Positions 1 through 8,873 are shown, counted from the stretch's first letter. The stretch is 25,545 nt of DNA from Desulfurococcales archaeon (GCA_027048265.1 JALTXS010000015.1:1-25545); one strand, 5' to 3'. Notes: generated from the sequence alone by a model not told the origin. Made by a program: numbers and translations.

Positions 1-653
1 TTTTTTGCAGGCGGCTTCTTTATTATGGTTGCCGAGACCGGGGTCCCTTTTATCCTTCTGATTATTCTAGTCTCTATGTTTTTTAGAGTCTCTTTAGCTT
101 GATTTGCTATAAGTGTTGGGTCTACTGCGTGTCCTGTTGTTGTTAAGTATCTGTGGGCCAGCTTGGCCAAGGGTCCGCGCAATCCTATCTTGCGGTATAC
201 TTCACCTATCTGGGCTAGGGGTATTGTGGGGTCGGCTTCGAATACATTAACATCTCCCCCATCTTTGACGGCCATGTATAGGGATTCAAGAGTTTTGCTA
301 GGGTCTGATAAGTGGTGGTAGGAAAACACGAGAAGCGCTTTGTCAAGAGAGTTTTTCCTGAGGGGGAGGTGTTCTCCCACCCCCCTTATTAGATGCACGC
401 GCGTCCTAGTTTGAAGAGCTGCAGAATGTTTAAGCATGGGCTTAGAGGGCTCTACTCCTATTATCTCGGCGTTAATGCGTTCACTAAGTATTCTTAAGAA
501 CGATCCTGTCCCACTGCCAACCTCAGCGAGGACCTCGTTTTCGCCGGCTTCTATGCAGCTGGCGATCGCTTGGTGAAGTTTTCTGGTGAAGGGCAGTTTG
601 CTGAAGACATGGTATAATAGTGAGAACAGGGGATTGTTCCAATGACTCTCCAA
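1..653 (-). CDS. Class I SAM-dependent methyltransferase, C-terminus cut by window edge
   Basis: The frame is open from a TTG at 653 to the left edge (217 codons, no stop), so the C-terminus is missing. About 45 residues in, it carries the SAM-binding motif I EVLAEVGSGTGSFLRIL, followed about 20 residues later by an acidic motif II (IIGVEPS), then KALLVFSYHHL as the post-motif region. This is the Rossmann-like fold of class I methyltransferases; the substrate is not evident. I chose TTG because no ATG, GTG or other TTG lies between it and an in-frame stop inside hisS, and GGAGATGAG precedes it. It follows hisS by 47 bases on the same strand, so co-transcription is likely. Family-level call is firm, specific function unknown. 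Confidence 0.8.
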   Translation of the reverse strand, partial: MESHWNNPLFSLLYHVFSKLPFTRKLHQAIASCIEAGENEVLAEVGSGTGSFLRILSERINAEIIGVEPSKPMLKHSAALQTRTRVHLIRGVGEHLPLRKNSLDKALLVFSYHHLSDPSKTLESLYMAVKDGGDVNVFEADPTIPLAQIGEVYRKIGLRGPLAKLAHRYLTTTGHAVDPTLIANQAKETLKNIETRIIRRIKGTPVSATIIKKPPAK

Positions 654-700
654 TAGGCTCTCATCTCCAGTTTCACTGTTAAGTTTCCTGTGAGCACTTT

Positions 701-2014
701 TTACCCGGGGACGTATTTCTTTAGCATACTTACAACGTTTTTAACGTGTTCTTCAAAACGTTTCTCCTCATAACGGTCATAGAGGGTGACCTTGCCTTCA
801 CGCACCTCCTTCGCACCAAGTATGGCAACGAACCTAATACCCAAACGTTGGGCATATTTCCTCTGCTTTGAGTGGCTTCTCCTCATAAGATCCACCTCGG
901 CGGGTATGCCCTCGCTCCTTAACAGCTGAGCAAGCTTCCACGCATCCCAGTACAGGTCCTCCGAAAGATATGTTACCATAACCAAAACACTCGTACGGGC
1001 ACGATCCTCTAAAAGTCCCCTCTCCCTGAGAACGTCGATGACTCTCTCCACGCCAATACTCGCACCTGTAGCGGGCAGGCTCCCCTCTTTCCTGAACATG
1101 CCGATGAGATTATCATATCGCCCGCCTCCAGCAAGGCTAGGTGAGAGCTGTTTCCTTAGCCCGTACTCAAAGATAGGACCGGTATAGTAGTCGAGCCCTC
1201 TTACCAGGCTTATGTCGATAAGCATGCGGTGGGCTTCCTCGGCCAGCTCGTATATGCGCTCCAAGTCTGCAACGGGTCCACTGTTGCCAACCATGGTCTT
1301 CAACCTGTCGAGCAGGGTCTGGGGCTCGCCCCTCAGCTCTATGAGCTTCATTATTCTCTCTCTACTAGAAGCGTTCAGGCCTAGTTTCTCAAGCTCTTTC
1401 CTAACCCCCTCCTCGCCAATCTTGTCAAGCTTGTCAATAGCTCGGTAGACTGGAAGAGGGTCATGCAGGCCGAGCTCCTTCTCGAAAACCTGTGAAAGAA
1501 GCCGCCTGTGGTTTATCCTTATAACTACATCATCTATACCCAGCTCTATGAGAGCCCTCGCTATTACGTTCATTACTTCTGCATCAGCTTCAGGATAGGG
1601 GCTCCCGACAATATCAGCGTCTGCTTGGAGGAACTCTCTATACCTCATCCTCTGGGGTTCCTCATGCCTCCACACTAGGGATATCTGGCCACGCTTAAAG
1701 GGAAGGGGGAGCTCCGGGTGCATGGCCACGAACCTGGCGAGGGGTACTGTCAGGTCGTATCTAAGGGCATACATCTTGCCGCTTAGGGGGTCTTCAAACC
1801 TCCATATCAGCATTTTCTCAGCTTCTTCGCCATACTTGCCTGCAAGGGTCTCCCAGTACTCTACTACAGGCGTATCCATTGGGGGGAAACCGTATATCTC
1901 GAAAACCTTTCTTATTTGTTCCACAACTCTTAGCCTGGGTCTCATGACCTCTGGAGGGAAGTCTCTAAAGCCTCGCGGCACGCCGACCACGAATCCACAC
2001 CCGTTTAGGTCCAT
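701..2014 (-). CDS. hisS: Histidyl-tRNA synthetase
   Basis: Class II aminoacyl-tRNA synthetase that charges tRNA-His in the cytoplasm. The protein opens with PRGFRDFPPE, then LRYDLTVPLARFVA, motif 2 RHEEPQRMRYREFLQADADIVG, the histidine-specific LVRGLDYYTGPIFEY, GGGRYDNLIG, and motif 3 GASIGVERVIDVL, with a C-terminal anticodon-binding domain of about 95 residues. Length (437 aa from this start) is normal. Three starts are possible: GTG at 2032, ATG at 2014, or a GTG just before VPRGFRDF. I favour 2014 because an A-box at 2051-2058 predicts transcription starting near 2028, which would leave the GTG at 2032 upstream of the message. The neighbour at 2227 is divergent. Confidence 0.95.
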   Translation of the reverse strand: MDLNGCGFVVGVPRGFRDFPPEVMRPRLRVVEQIRKVFEIYGFPPMDTPVVEYWETLAGKYGEEAEKMLIWRFEDPLSGKMYALRYDLTVPLARFVAMHPELPLPFKRGQISLVWRHEEPQRMRYREFLQADADIVGSPYPEADAEVMNVIARALIELGIDDVVIRINHRRLLSQVFEKELGLHDPLPVYRAIDKLDKIGEEGVRKELEKLGLNASSRERIMKLIELRGEPQTLLDRLKTMVGNSGPVADLERIYELAEEAHRMLIDISLVRGLDYYTGPIFEYGLRKQLSPSLAGGGRYDNLIGMFRKEGSLPATGASIGVERVIDVLRERGLLEDRARTSVLVMVTYLSEDLYWDAWKLAQLLRSEGIPAEVDLMRRSHSKQRKYAQRLGIRFVAILGAKEVREGKVTLYDRYEEKRFEEHVKNVVSMLKKYVPG

Positions 2015-2050
2015 CGCCCGGTTCAATAACACTATCGTTTGGTATACTAG

Positions 2051-2058
2051 ATATTAAG
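2051..2058 (-). promoter_or_regulatory. Probable A-box (TATA) for hisS
   Basis: The minus strand reads CTTAATAT. Its centre lies about 26 bases before position 2028, the usual archaeal distance to the transcription start, giving a nearly leaderless hisS message. Seen by eye only. Confidence 0.4.
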
Positions 2059-2226
2059 ATAGAGTTGAGAGGTTATACCTGGGTATGTTGTACCTAGCTG
2101 TTCAAAGATAGGGTATACAGACAATAATATTAGACTACCCTTACCGTAAGAGTCAATGAAACGATGTGGGCCTAGTAAATATTGCCGAAAACCCGAGCTA
2201 CTCTGCATTGGTGAGGGGTTGCTTGG

Positions 2227-2931
2227 TTGATAGAAAACCTTACCAACCTATCACTGTTGCTGGAGAAATATGGTCTCATCGGGGTATTTATAGTCAGCTT
2301 CATAGGAAACGTCATACCCTATTCCGCAGTACCCTACCTAGCATTCATAGCCGCGTATGCAGCTAGTTTCGAGTCGGAAAACCGTATGCTAGTCGCCCTT
2401 GTGGGAGGCTTGGGCTCCGCGCTTGGAAAATACGTGTTATACGGAGCCTCTAGATACGCAGGACGCTTTCTATCGAATAGGAGACGGGAAGAGCTGGAGT
2501 ACTTCTCCAAAATATTCAGCAAGAAAGGGGCTGGACTAATAGCGATATTCCTGTTCGCGGCCCTGCCCCTGCCCGACGACCTCCTGTACGTCCCTCTTGG
2601 CGTCGCTAAATTCAACTTCACGTTATTCGCAGTAGCCGTGCTGTTGGGAAAGATATTCTTGTCGGCAATAGCCGTCTTTCTTGGCAGCCAAGCCCGGTGG
2701 CTTATCAGTGAGAGCCTTGAGGGAGGCTATCTCGTGCTCGGCATTGTTGCATTGATTGTCGCTACTGTGCTGTTTCTCATGGCTGTTATATACATTGACT
2801 GGAAGAGGATATTCTTCGCAACAACCAGTGAGGGCGGTACGGCGGCCATGAGGGTATTCTGTAAAGAATTGTACCTGGTACTGACATTCAGGCATCCCTC
2901 GATGAAGGGCTCGAGAAAACTGGGAAGGTGA
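2227..2931 (+). CDS. VTT/DedA-like (SNARE-associated family) membrane protein
   Basis: A polytopic membrane protein of 234 residues. Hydrophobic segments lie near residues 16-45, 53-75, 105-125, 128-150 and 165-190. The middle has the glycine pattern of this family (GGLGSALGKYVLYGASRYAG) and then ALPLPDDLLYVPLGVAKFNF, which takes the place of the proline-rich re-entrant motif before the last helices. DedA/VTT proteins are linked to lipid flipping and membrane homeostasis; the archaeal role is unknown. The last 40 residues after IDWKRIFF are not membrane-like and have no recognisable motif. Start TTG follows GGTGAGGGG. Its stop codon overlaps the ribosome-binding site of the next gene, so the two are probably translationally coupled. 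Confidence 0.7.
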   Translation: MIENLTNLSLLLEKYGLIGVFIVSFIGNVIPYSAVPYLAFIAAYAASFESENRMLVALVGGLGSALGKYVLYGASRYAGRFLSNRRREELEYFSKIFSKKGAGLIAIFLFAALPLPDDLLYVPLGVAKFNFTLFAVAVLLGKIFLSAIAVFLGSQARWLISESLEGGYLVLGIVALIVATVLFLMAVIYIDWKRIFFATTSEGGTAAMRVFCKELYLVLTFRHPSMKGSRKLGR

Positions 2932-2932
2932 G
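2927..2932 (+). promoter_or_regulatory. Shine-Dalgarno site that supports a CTG start at 2939
   Basis: GGTGAG, overlapping the TGA stop of the upstream gene (2929-2931) and six bases before CTG at 2939. It is the only good ribosome-binding site between the in-frame stop at 2903-2905 and the conserved N-terminus of the MetF-like protein. Confidence 0.55.
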
Positions 2933-2938
2933 ACGGCC

Positions 2939-3676
2939 CTGACCCTCGGGCTCCTCTTCGAAGTACAGCCAACCCGTTATAAAGACAAGTTTGTTAGGGA
3001 ACTAAACATCATCTCGCGTATAACAAGAAGGATACATATACCAGACTCCCCGCTTGGCTATCCCAAGAACCATGTACTTGCCCTCGCTAGTATAGCTGTT
3101 AACAGGCTGTTCGAAACCACTATACATCTTAGAACAGTAGACCTTAACGAAAATGCCCTTATAAGCACAATATATGGCGCGAACATGCTTGGTGTGAGGC
3201 GGGTTCTCTTCCTGAGAGGAGACCCTCCCCAATACGGAGAACCATGTGGGTCATCAATTCCCCCGGAGGAAGCAATAGAAATCGCACGTAGAGATAATAG
3301 GCTGAATTCTATGCAAAAGGGCCTTATATTGAGCCTAAGGTACCCCGTGGATAAAGTAATTCAGAGGGTGGAGAGGGCAAATCCCGACTTCGTCCTCACT
3401 ATGAATAATGACTTGAAAAAACTTGAGAAACTAAGGAACCACTACAATGGAATAATAGTCATGTACACCGTGATAAAGACTAGTAGGAATGCCAGTTATG
3501 TGGAGAAAGAACTAGGTGATAAAGACGCTGTTTACGCGAAAAACCTGGCAGACCACGTGGAACGTGTTAAAGACTTTGTAGACGAACTTCTTCTCACAGC
3601 TCCAAGGGCAATAGAGGATGTCGTAGAAGTACTCAGACATTCCGGTCCCCACTTAACGCCCCCTAGGCGAGGGTGA
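2939..3676 (+). CDS. MetF-like methylenetetrahydrofolate reductase family protein, probable CTG start
   Basis: A TIM-barrel flavoprotein family that reduces a methylene-pterin to the methyl form; the pterin used here is unknown. Conserved blocks run in order: LLFEVQPTR (first strand with the catalytic-type Glu), HIPDSPLGYPKNH, HLRTVDLNENALIS, and GVRRVLFLRGDPPQYGE, followed by the C-terminal half of the barrel. From CTG the product is 245 aa, shorter than bacterial MetF (about 290) but complete at both ends of the homology. The frame has no ATG, GTG or TTG between the stop at 2903 and the ATG at 3185, and a start at 3185 would delete the first third of the barrel. GGTGAG six bases before CTG supports initiation there. 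The end overlaps the convergent transporter by 14 bases. Family call firm, start inferred. Confidence 0.75.
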   Translation: MTLGLLFEVQPTRYKDKFVRELNIISRITRRIHIPDSPLGYPKNHVLALASIAVNRLFETTIHLRTVDLNENALISTIYGANMLGVRRVLFLRGDPPQYGEPCGSSIPPEEAIEIARRDNRLNSMQKGLILSLRYPVDKVIQRVERANPDFVLTMNNDLKKLEKLRNHYNGIIVMYTVIKTSRNASYVEKELGDKDAVYAKNLADHVERVKDFVDELLLTAPRAIEDVVEVLRHSGPHLTPPRRG

Positions 3677-4529
3677 GCCCAATCCCACCAAAACCAATAA
3701 TCACGCCCAAGGCTTTTGAGAGCCCTATCTTCTCCCTGGTGGATGGCAGTAGGTATACGAGCAACAGTGCTATGAAAGAGCTGGTTGAAAAGATGGGTGC
3801 TGCCACGAAGGCGGGTATATGGTCAAGGGCCACGAACCTGAAGGACTGTGCAGCCAGGGGTATTATACCAAGAAGTATAAGGAGAGGATTACGCCTGCTA
3901 ATAACGAGCCTAGCTGCGTCGAGCACGTCTTTGCCCCTGGCCAGGGTGAAGGCTAGTAAAGCTGATAGATAGCTTATAAAAACACCGGTAAACGGGCTTG
4001 CATGGCCTAGGTTAGCGTATCTTATGCTGACATTAACCATTGACACGAACAACATGGCCAAAAACGCCGATGCTAAGCCTACTAAATCCATGTTCTTCCC
4101 CCTATCAGCGTTATTTGCTATTGCTACTCCCGCCAAGAAGAATAGTAGGCCTACCACAGCTTTGCCCGAGGGCGATTCTCCTAGGATGACTGTACTGAAC
4201 AGTGCAGTGGCTATAACGTTGCCAGAAATCACCAGACTGGTCACGCTTGCACCTATTCTTCTCACGGCCCTGAAGAAGAAAAAGCGGGCTACTGCGAAGT
4301 TGGCAACGCCCGAGAAAGCGTAGGCTGCGGCGCATTTTGTGCAGACATCAGGGCTGGAGACTATAGGGAAAGCGGCGGAAACTAATGTGCCTATAATCAG
4401 GCTTGCTGGAAGCATTATTGATTCGCTGAACCTGTGTCCAACGATGCGTGCAACCACACTGTTCAGTCCAAACAATAGGGCTGAGAGGAATGCAGCAAGT
4501 ATTCCCAGAAGGTTGTATGCCAAGCTCAC
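3663..4529 (-). CDS. EamA/DMT-family transporter
   Basis: A 288-residue protein made of two repeats of about five membrane helices, the layout of drug/metabolite transporters. The first repeat contains LAAFLSALLFGLNSVVARIVG and FFFRAVRRIGASVTSLVISGNVIATALFS, and the second repeats the pattern with FRFVALDHIPAFVAAPIFSTSSFIALLLVYLL. It probably exports or exchanges a small metabolite, with no substrate visible. GTG start preceded by GTGAGGCG. The final codons overlap the end of the MetF-like gene. The next gene on this strand upstream in transcription order is not close, so it is probably transcribed alone from an AT-rich promoter near 4610-4632. Confidence 0.8.
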   Translation of the reverse strand: MSLAYNLLGILAAFLSALLFGLNSVVARIVGHRFSESIMLPASLIIGTLVSAAFPIVSSPDVCTKCAAAYAFSGVANFAVARFFFFRAVRRIGASVTSLVISGNVIATALFSTVILGESPSGKAVVGLLFFLAGVAIANNADRGKNMDLVGLASAFLAMLFVSMVNVSIRYANLGHASPFTGVFISYLSALLAFTLARGKDVLDAARLVISRRNPLLILLGIIPLAAQSFRFVALDHIPAFVAAPIFSTSSFIALLLVYLLPSTREKIGLSKALGVIIGFGGIGLTLA

Positions 4530-4701
4530 CGCCTCACTTTTCTAAGGAGACCCGTTTCTCCGATTAGACTATTCTGGAAGCTAGAAGATCCCCCAAGAGT
4601 GGAATAATAAGCTTTACAATAAAAATACGCTCGCGCGAAAGAGGTTTCGTGGAGCAACTATAAAGCAGGCGATTAGTGACATGAGTTATCTGGGGGAGCT
4701 C

Positions 4702-5640
4702 CTAGAATCCCGGTCTAGTTGTCACTATGACCTCTTTCTCCAGCACGAGTACAGTATCTTCTGCCTGAGCCACTTGAAGACCCGTAGGCTCTACTAGGAC
4801 AGGGTAGTCTATCAAGTACCTTCGGGTCGCCAGCGTCTTAAGAGTCTCCCTAATGTAGTCTATGGTAATTTTCCTCCCCTTGGCAGCACTCATCAGCCAC
4901 CTCTCAGAAAAGGGTAGCCCCCTCCTCTCCTCGTAAATCTTCTCCAGCATAGACGCCAGCCTCCCTGCAAGCCTCCTACCCTTCTTGTCAAGGGGTCTTG
5001 AGAATGAATATATGTTGATATCATTGCCGTTCACCACGTAGCCAAGGCCTTTTGTTGTGAAAGGCTCTATTGCGATGAGCATACCCGGCCTTATAGCTAT
5101 CCTGGACGAGTTGGAGACATTCGGTATACTCACTCCAGCATGTAGCCTGAAGGGCTCCATGGCGTGGCCGGTCAGGTTGCTTACCGGTTTGAGCCCGTAG
5201 CTCTTTATGGTCTTTTCAATAACTGAGGATATTTCCCAGACTTGTATATCGGGTCTCATGACAGATATCGCCTTATCAAGGGCATCCTGGGCTGCCTTAA
5301 TCAGGTCCTCATTCTCTCCGGATAGGTCTATGCTGACTGACGTGTCAGATAGCATACCCCTTACCATAACCCCAAAATCTATCTTCAAGATACCGCTGTC
5401 GGGCACCTTGCGCGAGTCCTCCCAGTAGGGGGAATAATGGGCAGCTTCGTGGCCCCAGCTTATGTTGCAGGGAAAAGCAGGCTCTCCCCCCTTGCTCCTT
5501 ATGGCTTCCTCGACCCTCTCTGCAATCTCTAGGTAAGGAACTCCTGGCCTGACCATTTGCTGTATCATCTGCTTTATCTCGTAGGCTATCCTGCCTGCCT
5601 TCTTAATGTTCTCTATGTCCTTTTCGGTAAGAATCGCCAT
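4702..5640 (-). CDS. map: Methionine aminopeptidase, type 2
   Basis: Removes the initiator methionine from nascent proteins. All five metal ligands of the pita-bread fold are visible: D88 (KIDFG), D99 (SDTSVS), H159 (LTGHAME), E192 (AIEPFTT) and E294 (AQAEDTVLV), plus the substrate-side histidine in GHEAAHYSP near residue 68. The insert after residue 210 (helical, about 65 residues) marks the type 2 enzyme of archaea and eukaryotes. At 312 aa it is close to other archaeal proteins of this family. ATG start, preceded by AAGGTG at suitable spacing. It diverges from the membrane protein at 5739, with a shared AT-rich promoter between. Confidence 0.95.
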   Translation of the reverse strand: MAILTEKDIENIKKAGRIAYEIKQMIQQMVRPGVPYLEIAERVEEAIRSKGGEPAFPCNISWGHEAAHYSPYWEDSRKVPDSGILKIDFGVMVRGMLSDTSVSIDLSGENEDLIKAAQDALDKAISVMRPDIQVWEISSVIEKTIKSYGLKPVSNLTGHAMEPFRLHAGVSIPNVSNSSRIAIRPGMLIAIEPFTTKGLGYVVNGNDINIYSFSRPLDKKGRRLAGRLASMLEKIYEERRGLPFSERWLMSAAKGRKITIDYIRETLKTLATRRYLIDYPVLVEPTGLQVAQAEDTVLVLEKEVIVTTRPGF

Positions 5641-5675
5641 CTTAAGGCACCTTGTTAAAGGTTTCCGCGAGGATC

Positions 5676-5689
5676 TAAATTATATTAAT
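5676..5689. promoter_or_regulatory. Shared AT-rich A-box region between map and the divergent membrane protein
   Basis: TAAATTATATTAAT lies between the divergent genes. On the minus strand a TATA element here predicts transcription starting near 5656, leaving a short leader with AAGGTG for map. On the plus strand it predicts a start near 5708, ahead of the GGTGAAGG site at 5723-5730. Confidence 0.5.
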
Positions 5690-5738
5690 CATCCTGGGGC
5701 TCACTTACTCGTGCCAAGTAGTGGTGAAGGGATACTGC

Positions 5739-6767
5739 ATGGCATCCAGCGGTAAAAGGGCAGTGATTTTAGGGGCCTTTAGCATAAGTATTACAATGGC
5801 CTCATATCTAGCTTATGCACGTTTGTCTAACGCGGATCTGAGAAAGCTGGCTGAAAGTTTTACCCTGTCAAGTATCCTAATATCTATGTCACTTCTGCTA
5901 ATGTCAGAGACCCTCAAAGCATACAGGCTATACTACATCTCTAAAGTACTTGGTGAGCCAGTCTCCTTCAGCAGCACCATAATTACTAGATTTGTGGGAA
6001 ACACTGCAGGCCTCCTGACCCCAGGTAACCTTGGAGCAGAGCCCGTGAGGGTACTAACACTAGCGTCGCTTAATGGGGTTAAAATAGAGAAACTTGCAGC
6101 AGCAGGGGTGCTAGAGTCGTTCTACGACATAGTAGTCGCTGTTGCAATTTCTCTCGCAGCATCAATGGTGTTCCTCCCTGCCTCCCTCCCAGTGCTTATT
6201 GTCTCTGTTATCATAATGGCTTTATGGATAGCTGGGCTCACGGGACTTGTCTACCGAGAGGGATTTTGGAAAAAAGTGATCAAGGGAATAAGTGATAGGC
6301 TTCCCGAGAAGTATAGAGGGCAGGTACTTTCCAGGTACAAGGACTTTACCTTAGCTGTTACAGCGGGCCTTAACCCCAAGGCTAATGTGATTTGCTTTAC
6401 TCTCACTATTGCGAGTTTTTTCCTAATAGCTCTCAGCTTTATCCCACTAGCTGGTATAATAGAGGATAGTAAAGGTATGGAGATGTTTCATAGAGCTATG
6501 GATTTTGTATCAGGATATTCTATGAGTTTTGTCATGAGCTTCCTCCCCACTCCTGGGGGCAGTGGTTTCTTTGAGTACGGTCTCGGCGTTGCTATGGAAA
6601 AGGAACTTGCTCTCGCGTGGAGGATGGTTTTCATACTCTTCTCTCTGACCCCCACGGCACTCATACTGTTGTTCGGCGTTAGGATCAGAAAAACTATCAT
6701 TAGCAACCTTAAAAAATCGCTGGGAGGAGAAACTAGTCAGACCTCCTACGGGCCATCAGAGTACTGA
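5739..6767 (+). CDS. UPF0104 / LPG-synthase-like transmembrane protein (AglD-associated flippase-like)
   Basis: A polytopic membrane protein of 342 residues with seven to eight hydrophobic segments. The hallmark blocks of the lysylphosphatidylglycerol-synthase transmembrane family (PF03706) are present: NTAGLLTPGNLGAEPVRVLTL in the first half and SFLPTPGGSGFFEYGLGVAM in the second. Archaeal members occur near glycosylation or lipid-modification genes and may move lipid-linked substrates; the substrate here is unknown. I place the start at ATG 5739, which GGTGAAGG precedes by eight bases; an in-frame GTG at 5721 gives six extra residues. Its 3' end overlaps the convergent protease gene by 35 bases. 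Confidence 0.8.
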   Translation: MASSGKRAVILGAFSISITMASYLAYARLSNADLRKLAESFTLSSILISMSLLLMSETLKAYRLYYISKVLGEPVSFSSTIITRFVGNTAGLLTPGNLGAEPVRVLTLASLNGVKIEKLAAAGVLESFYDIVVAVAISLAASMVFLPASLPVLIVSVIIMALWIAGLTGLVYREGFWKKVIKGISDRLPEKYRGQVLSRYKDFTLAVTAGLNPKANVICFTLTIASFFLIALSFIPLAGIIEDSKGMEMFHRAMDFVSGYSMSFVMSFLPTPGGSGFFEYGLGVAMEKELALAWRMVFILFSLTPTALILLFGVRIRKTIISNLKKSLGGETSQTSYGPSEY

Positions 6768-8766
6768 CCACAATTGCTATAAGGATCGCTACTGCGAATG
6801 CCTGTGCAACCCCTGTAATGCTTATACTTCTCTCAACAGTTTGTGTCTGTGTTTTTGTGACGGTAACAGTTTGAGTTATGGTGACTTCTTTTGCGATGGT
6901 GGTTGTGGTTTCTGTCTGGACTACCTCACCACTTGTCTCCTGGTTATTTGCAGTACTTTGCAGAGGTTCCTGGACAGGCCCAGCAGGAATGGGTGCAAGG
7001 TATCTGGTCAGCGCGTCTTGTAGTGAACCTAGTGTGAAGGACCTTATAGCGGAGTATACTTCGTCTAAATCTCCTGTTTTCTCGAAGTTGTTCAGGCTCT
7101 CCAGCCCGTATTCGAGGTAGCCCAGGGCAATCACGCTTCTATAACCGGGTCTTGATAAGCTCTTGACTAGGTTATCTCGCAGTATGTTTGCGATGTCTTG
7201 AGGTTTGTAGTCAAACACTCTATGAAGTCCAACCATGGAATCTGCCAGGCTCTGCATGAAGTAAGATATGGCATCTATGTGAGCGCCCTCTCCCAGCTTT
7301 TCCACCCCCTTCTGATAGGACAGGGAAGGAGACTCCTGGGAGGATACTCCAAGGTCCTCTAATAGGCTTGTATAATAAGACACTACCGTCTCGGCAAGTC
7401 CCATAAAGTCGTTGGCAAGCTTTTCTATGTCTTCTCGGGTCACGGGAGGTGAGGGTATCTCGGAGTATTCGAGCCACTTGAGAGCTACTATAGACCTCCA
7501 CTTAGCGTAGCCAAGCCTGATAGCTGAAGCGTCCTCTATGACAAGGCTTTTTTCTCCAGTGAGTGGGTTAACGACCTCATATATTCCATCAAGGGCGCTT
7601 TGTAAAAGATGTTGGGCATCAAGGACCCGTTGCCTCGCCGTTACCAGCGCTTCTAGGCTGGAGACGTTTTGGGGCTGGGTGCTGTTAATGATTCGTAGGA
7701 CTTTGTTAATTGTGTTGTTCACTGTTTCTATATATGAGAGAACTTCCTCTCTGGTCGTCACATACTGTTTTATGTAGGCAGCCTCGGCCAATGCCGTTGC
7801 ACTGAACATGTATGACGCCGCAATATAGTATTTGCCCTCATTCTTATAGGAAAGAGCCTTATCTGACAGCACCTCGCTTTGGTTAAGAAGGTCTCCAGCC
7901 AGGGATGTGTTGACCAGTCTAACCAGTCTTTCTCTCTCGTTCTCCAAGTCATTTATCCACCTGGTAAACAGATTCACGGCTTCGCTATTGTACAGTGGTA
8001 AGCCCATGTCTCCCTCACTGGGTGGTTTCCAGGACTTTAGGAAGTACGATGCCGCTTCGTATATGCTGGCCACCTCTACAACCCTAACACCCAACTCCTT
8101 TGCATATTCTGTTAGATTAAAGGGCTCACGGGTTACGTATATTATGCCCCCCTGCTGCACTCTCTTCTCCACCATTACCACAGACTCTCCTGCGGGGACA
8201 AGGAAGACCTTATAGCCTGCGTTTGCTGCGGCTTCCAGTTTCGCCTTTACGCCACCCACGGGACCAACTGTGCCGTCAGGATATATCATCCCAGTCATAG
8301 CTATGCTAGAATTTATGCTGGCTCCCGTGAAAAGAGCCAGAAAACCTATAGTCATTACAGCTCCTGCACTTGGGCCTCCTATAATCAGGCTGGGTGACTT
8401 CATTGATACGAACGCGTCATAAACCCTAGGGTCTTTGCCTGCAATTTGTGCCGCGACCATGAATGCGATACGGGCCGATGCCTGACTGTCTATCATTGTG
8501 AGGGGCTCTGAGCTAAAATAGAGGTCACCTTTTCCAGGGTAAGCTAAGGATACCGTAAGGTTGCTTACCACACCCCTGCCATCGCTTCCCACAGCTAACG
8601 CGGGTAAGCTTACACTAGATATCCATTCATAGTTATTGTAAACAGGCTTGTAAACCTCTTCGGCGCTCAATGTTGGCGATACTATGGAGAGTAGGGTCAA
8701 AAATGCTAGGATTAACGATAGTATGGCACGAAATGATGTCGGCCTATTGAAAACCTTATCTAACAT
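6733..8766 (-). CDS. Membrane-anchored extracellular Lon-like serine protease (archaeal COG1750/S16-like)
   Basis: The N-terminus has a signal-like hydrophobic stretch (FRAILSLILAFLTLLSIVSPTLSA). A Lon-type proteolytic domain follows, with the nucleophile in GGPSAGAVM and the dyad lysine in VGPVGGVKAKLEAA. No AAA+ ATPase domain is present. After a long mostly helical region (about 400 residues) come a stalk rich in Thr/Val/Gln and a final membrane helix (AVAILIAIVVSTLMARR), so the catalytic domain should face outside. I start at ATG 8766 because it puts the signal sequence at the N-terminus; the frame remains open back to a TTG at 8871, three bases after the upstream stop, with an ATG at 8850 between. 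It is last in the cdd - nucleotidyltransferase - protease cluster. Protease assignment firm, target unknown. Confidence 0.8.
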   Translation of the reverse strand: MLDKVFNRPTSFRAILSLILAFLTLLSIVSPTLSAEEVYKPVYNNYEWISSVSLPALAVGSDGRGVVSNLTVSLAYPGKGDLYFSSEPLTMIDSQASARIAFMVAAQIAGKDPRVYDAFVSMKSPSLIIGGPSAGAVMTIGFLALFTGASINSSIAMTGMIYPDGTVGPVGGVKAKLEAAANAGYKVFLVPAGESVVMVEKRVQQGGIIYVTREPFNLTEYAKELGVRVVEVASIYEAASYFLKSWKPPSEGDMGLPLYNSEAVNLFTRWINDLENERERLVRLVNTSLAGDLLNQSEVLSDKALSYKNEGKYYIAASYMFSATALAEAAYIKQYVTTREEVLSYIETVNNTINKVLRIINSTQPQNVSSLEALVTARQRVLDAQHLLQSALDGIYEVVNPLTGEKSLVIEDASAIRLGYAKWRSIVALKWLEYSEIPSPPVTREDIEKLANDFMGLAETVVSYYTSLLEDLGVSSQESPSLSYQKGVEKLGEGAHIDAISYFMQSLADSMVGLHRVFDYKPQDIANILRDNLVKSLSRPGYRSVIALGYLEYGLESLNNFEKTGDLDEVYSAIRSFTLGSLQDALTRYLAPIPAGPVQEPLQSTANNQETSGEVVQTETTTTIAKEVTITQTVTVTKTQTQTVERSISITGVAQAFAVAILIAIVVSTLMARRRSD

Positions 8767-8873
8767 GTCTATTATCGCCTTTGAAGCTGGCTTATGTGGA
8801 TATTCCTTAGTACCAGTTATAGTATTATGAGAAACATGGTTAATACGCATATAGAGGTCTCTCAACCACAAAA

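Noticed and set aside
2890..2945. Programmed frameshift joining the VTT-like and MetF-like genes
   Set aside because: No slippery sequence is visible, and the CTG with a well-placed GGTGAG explains the arrangement more simply; a fusion would also be odd for these two families.
3185..3676. ATG at 3185 as the start of the MetF-like protein
   Set aside because: It would remove FEVQPTR, HIPDSPLGYP and HLRTVDLNENA, all conserved and in frame upstream.
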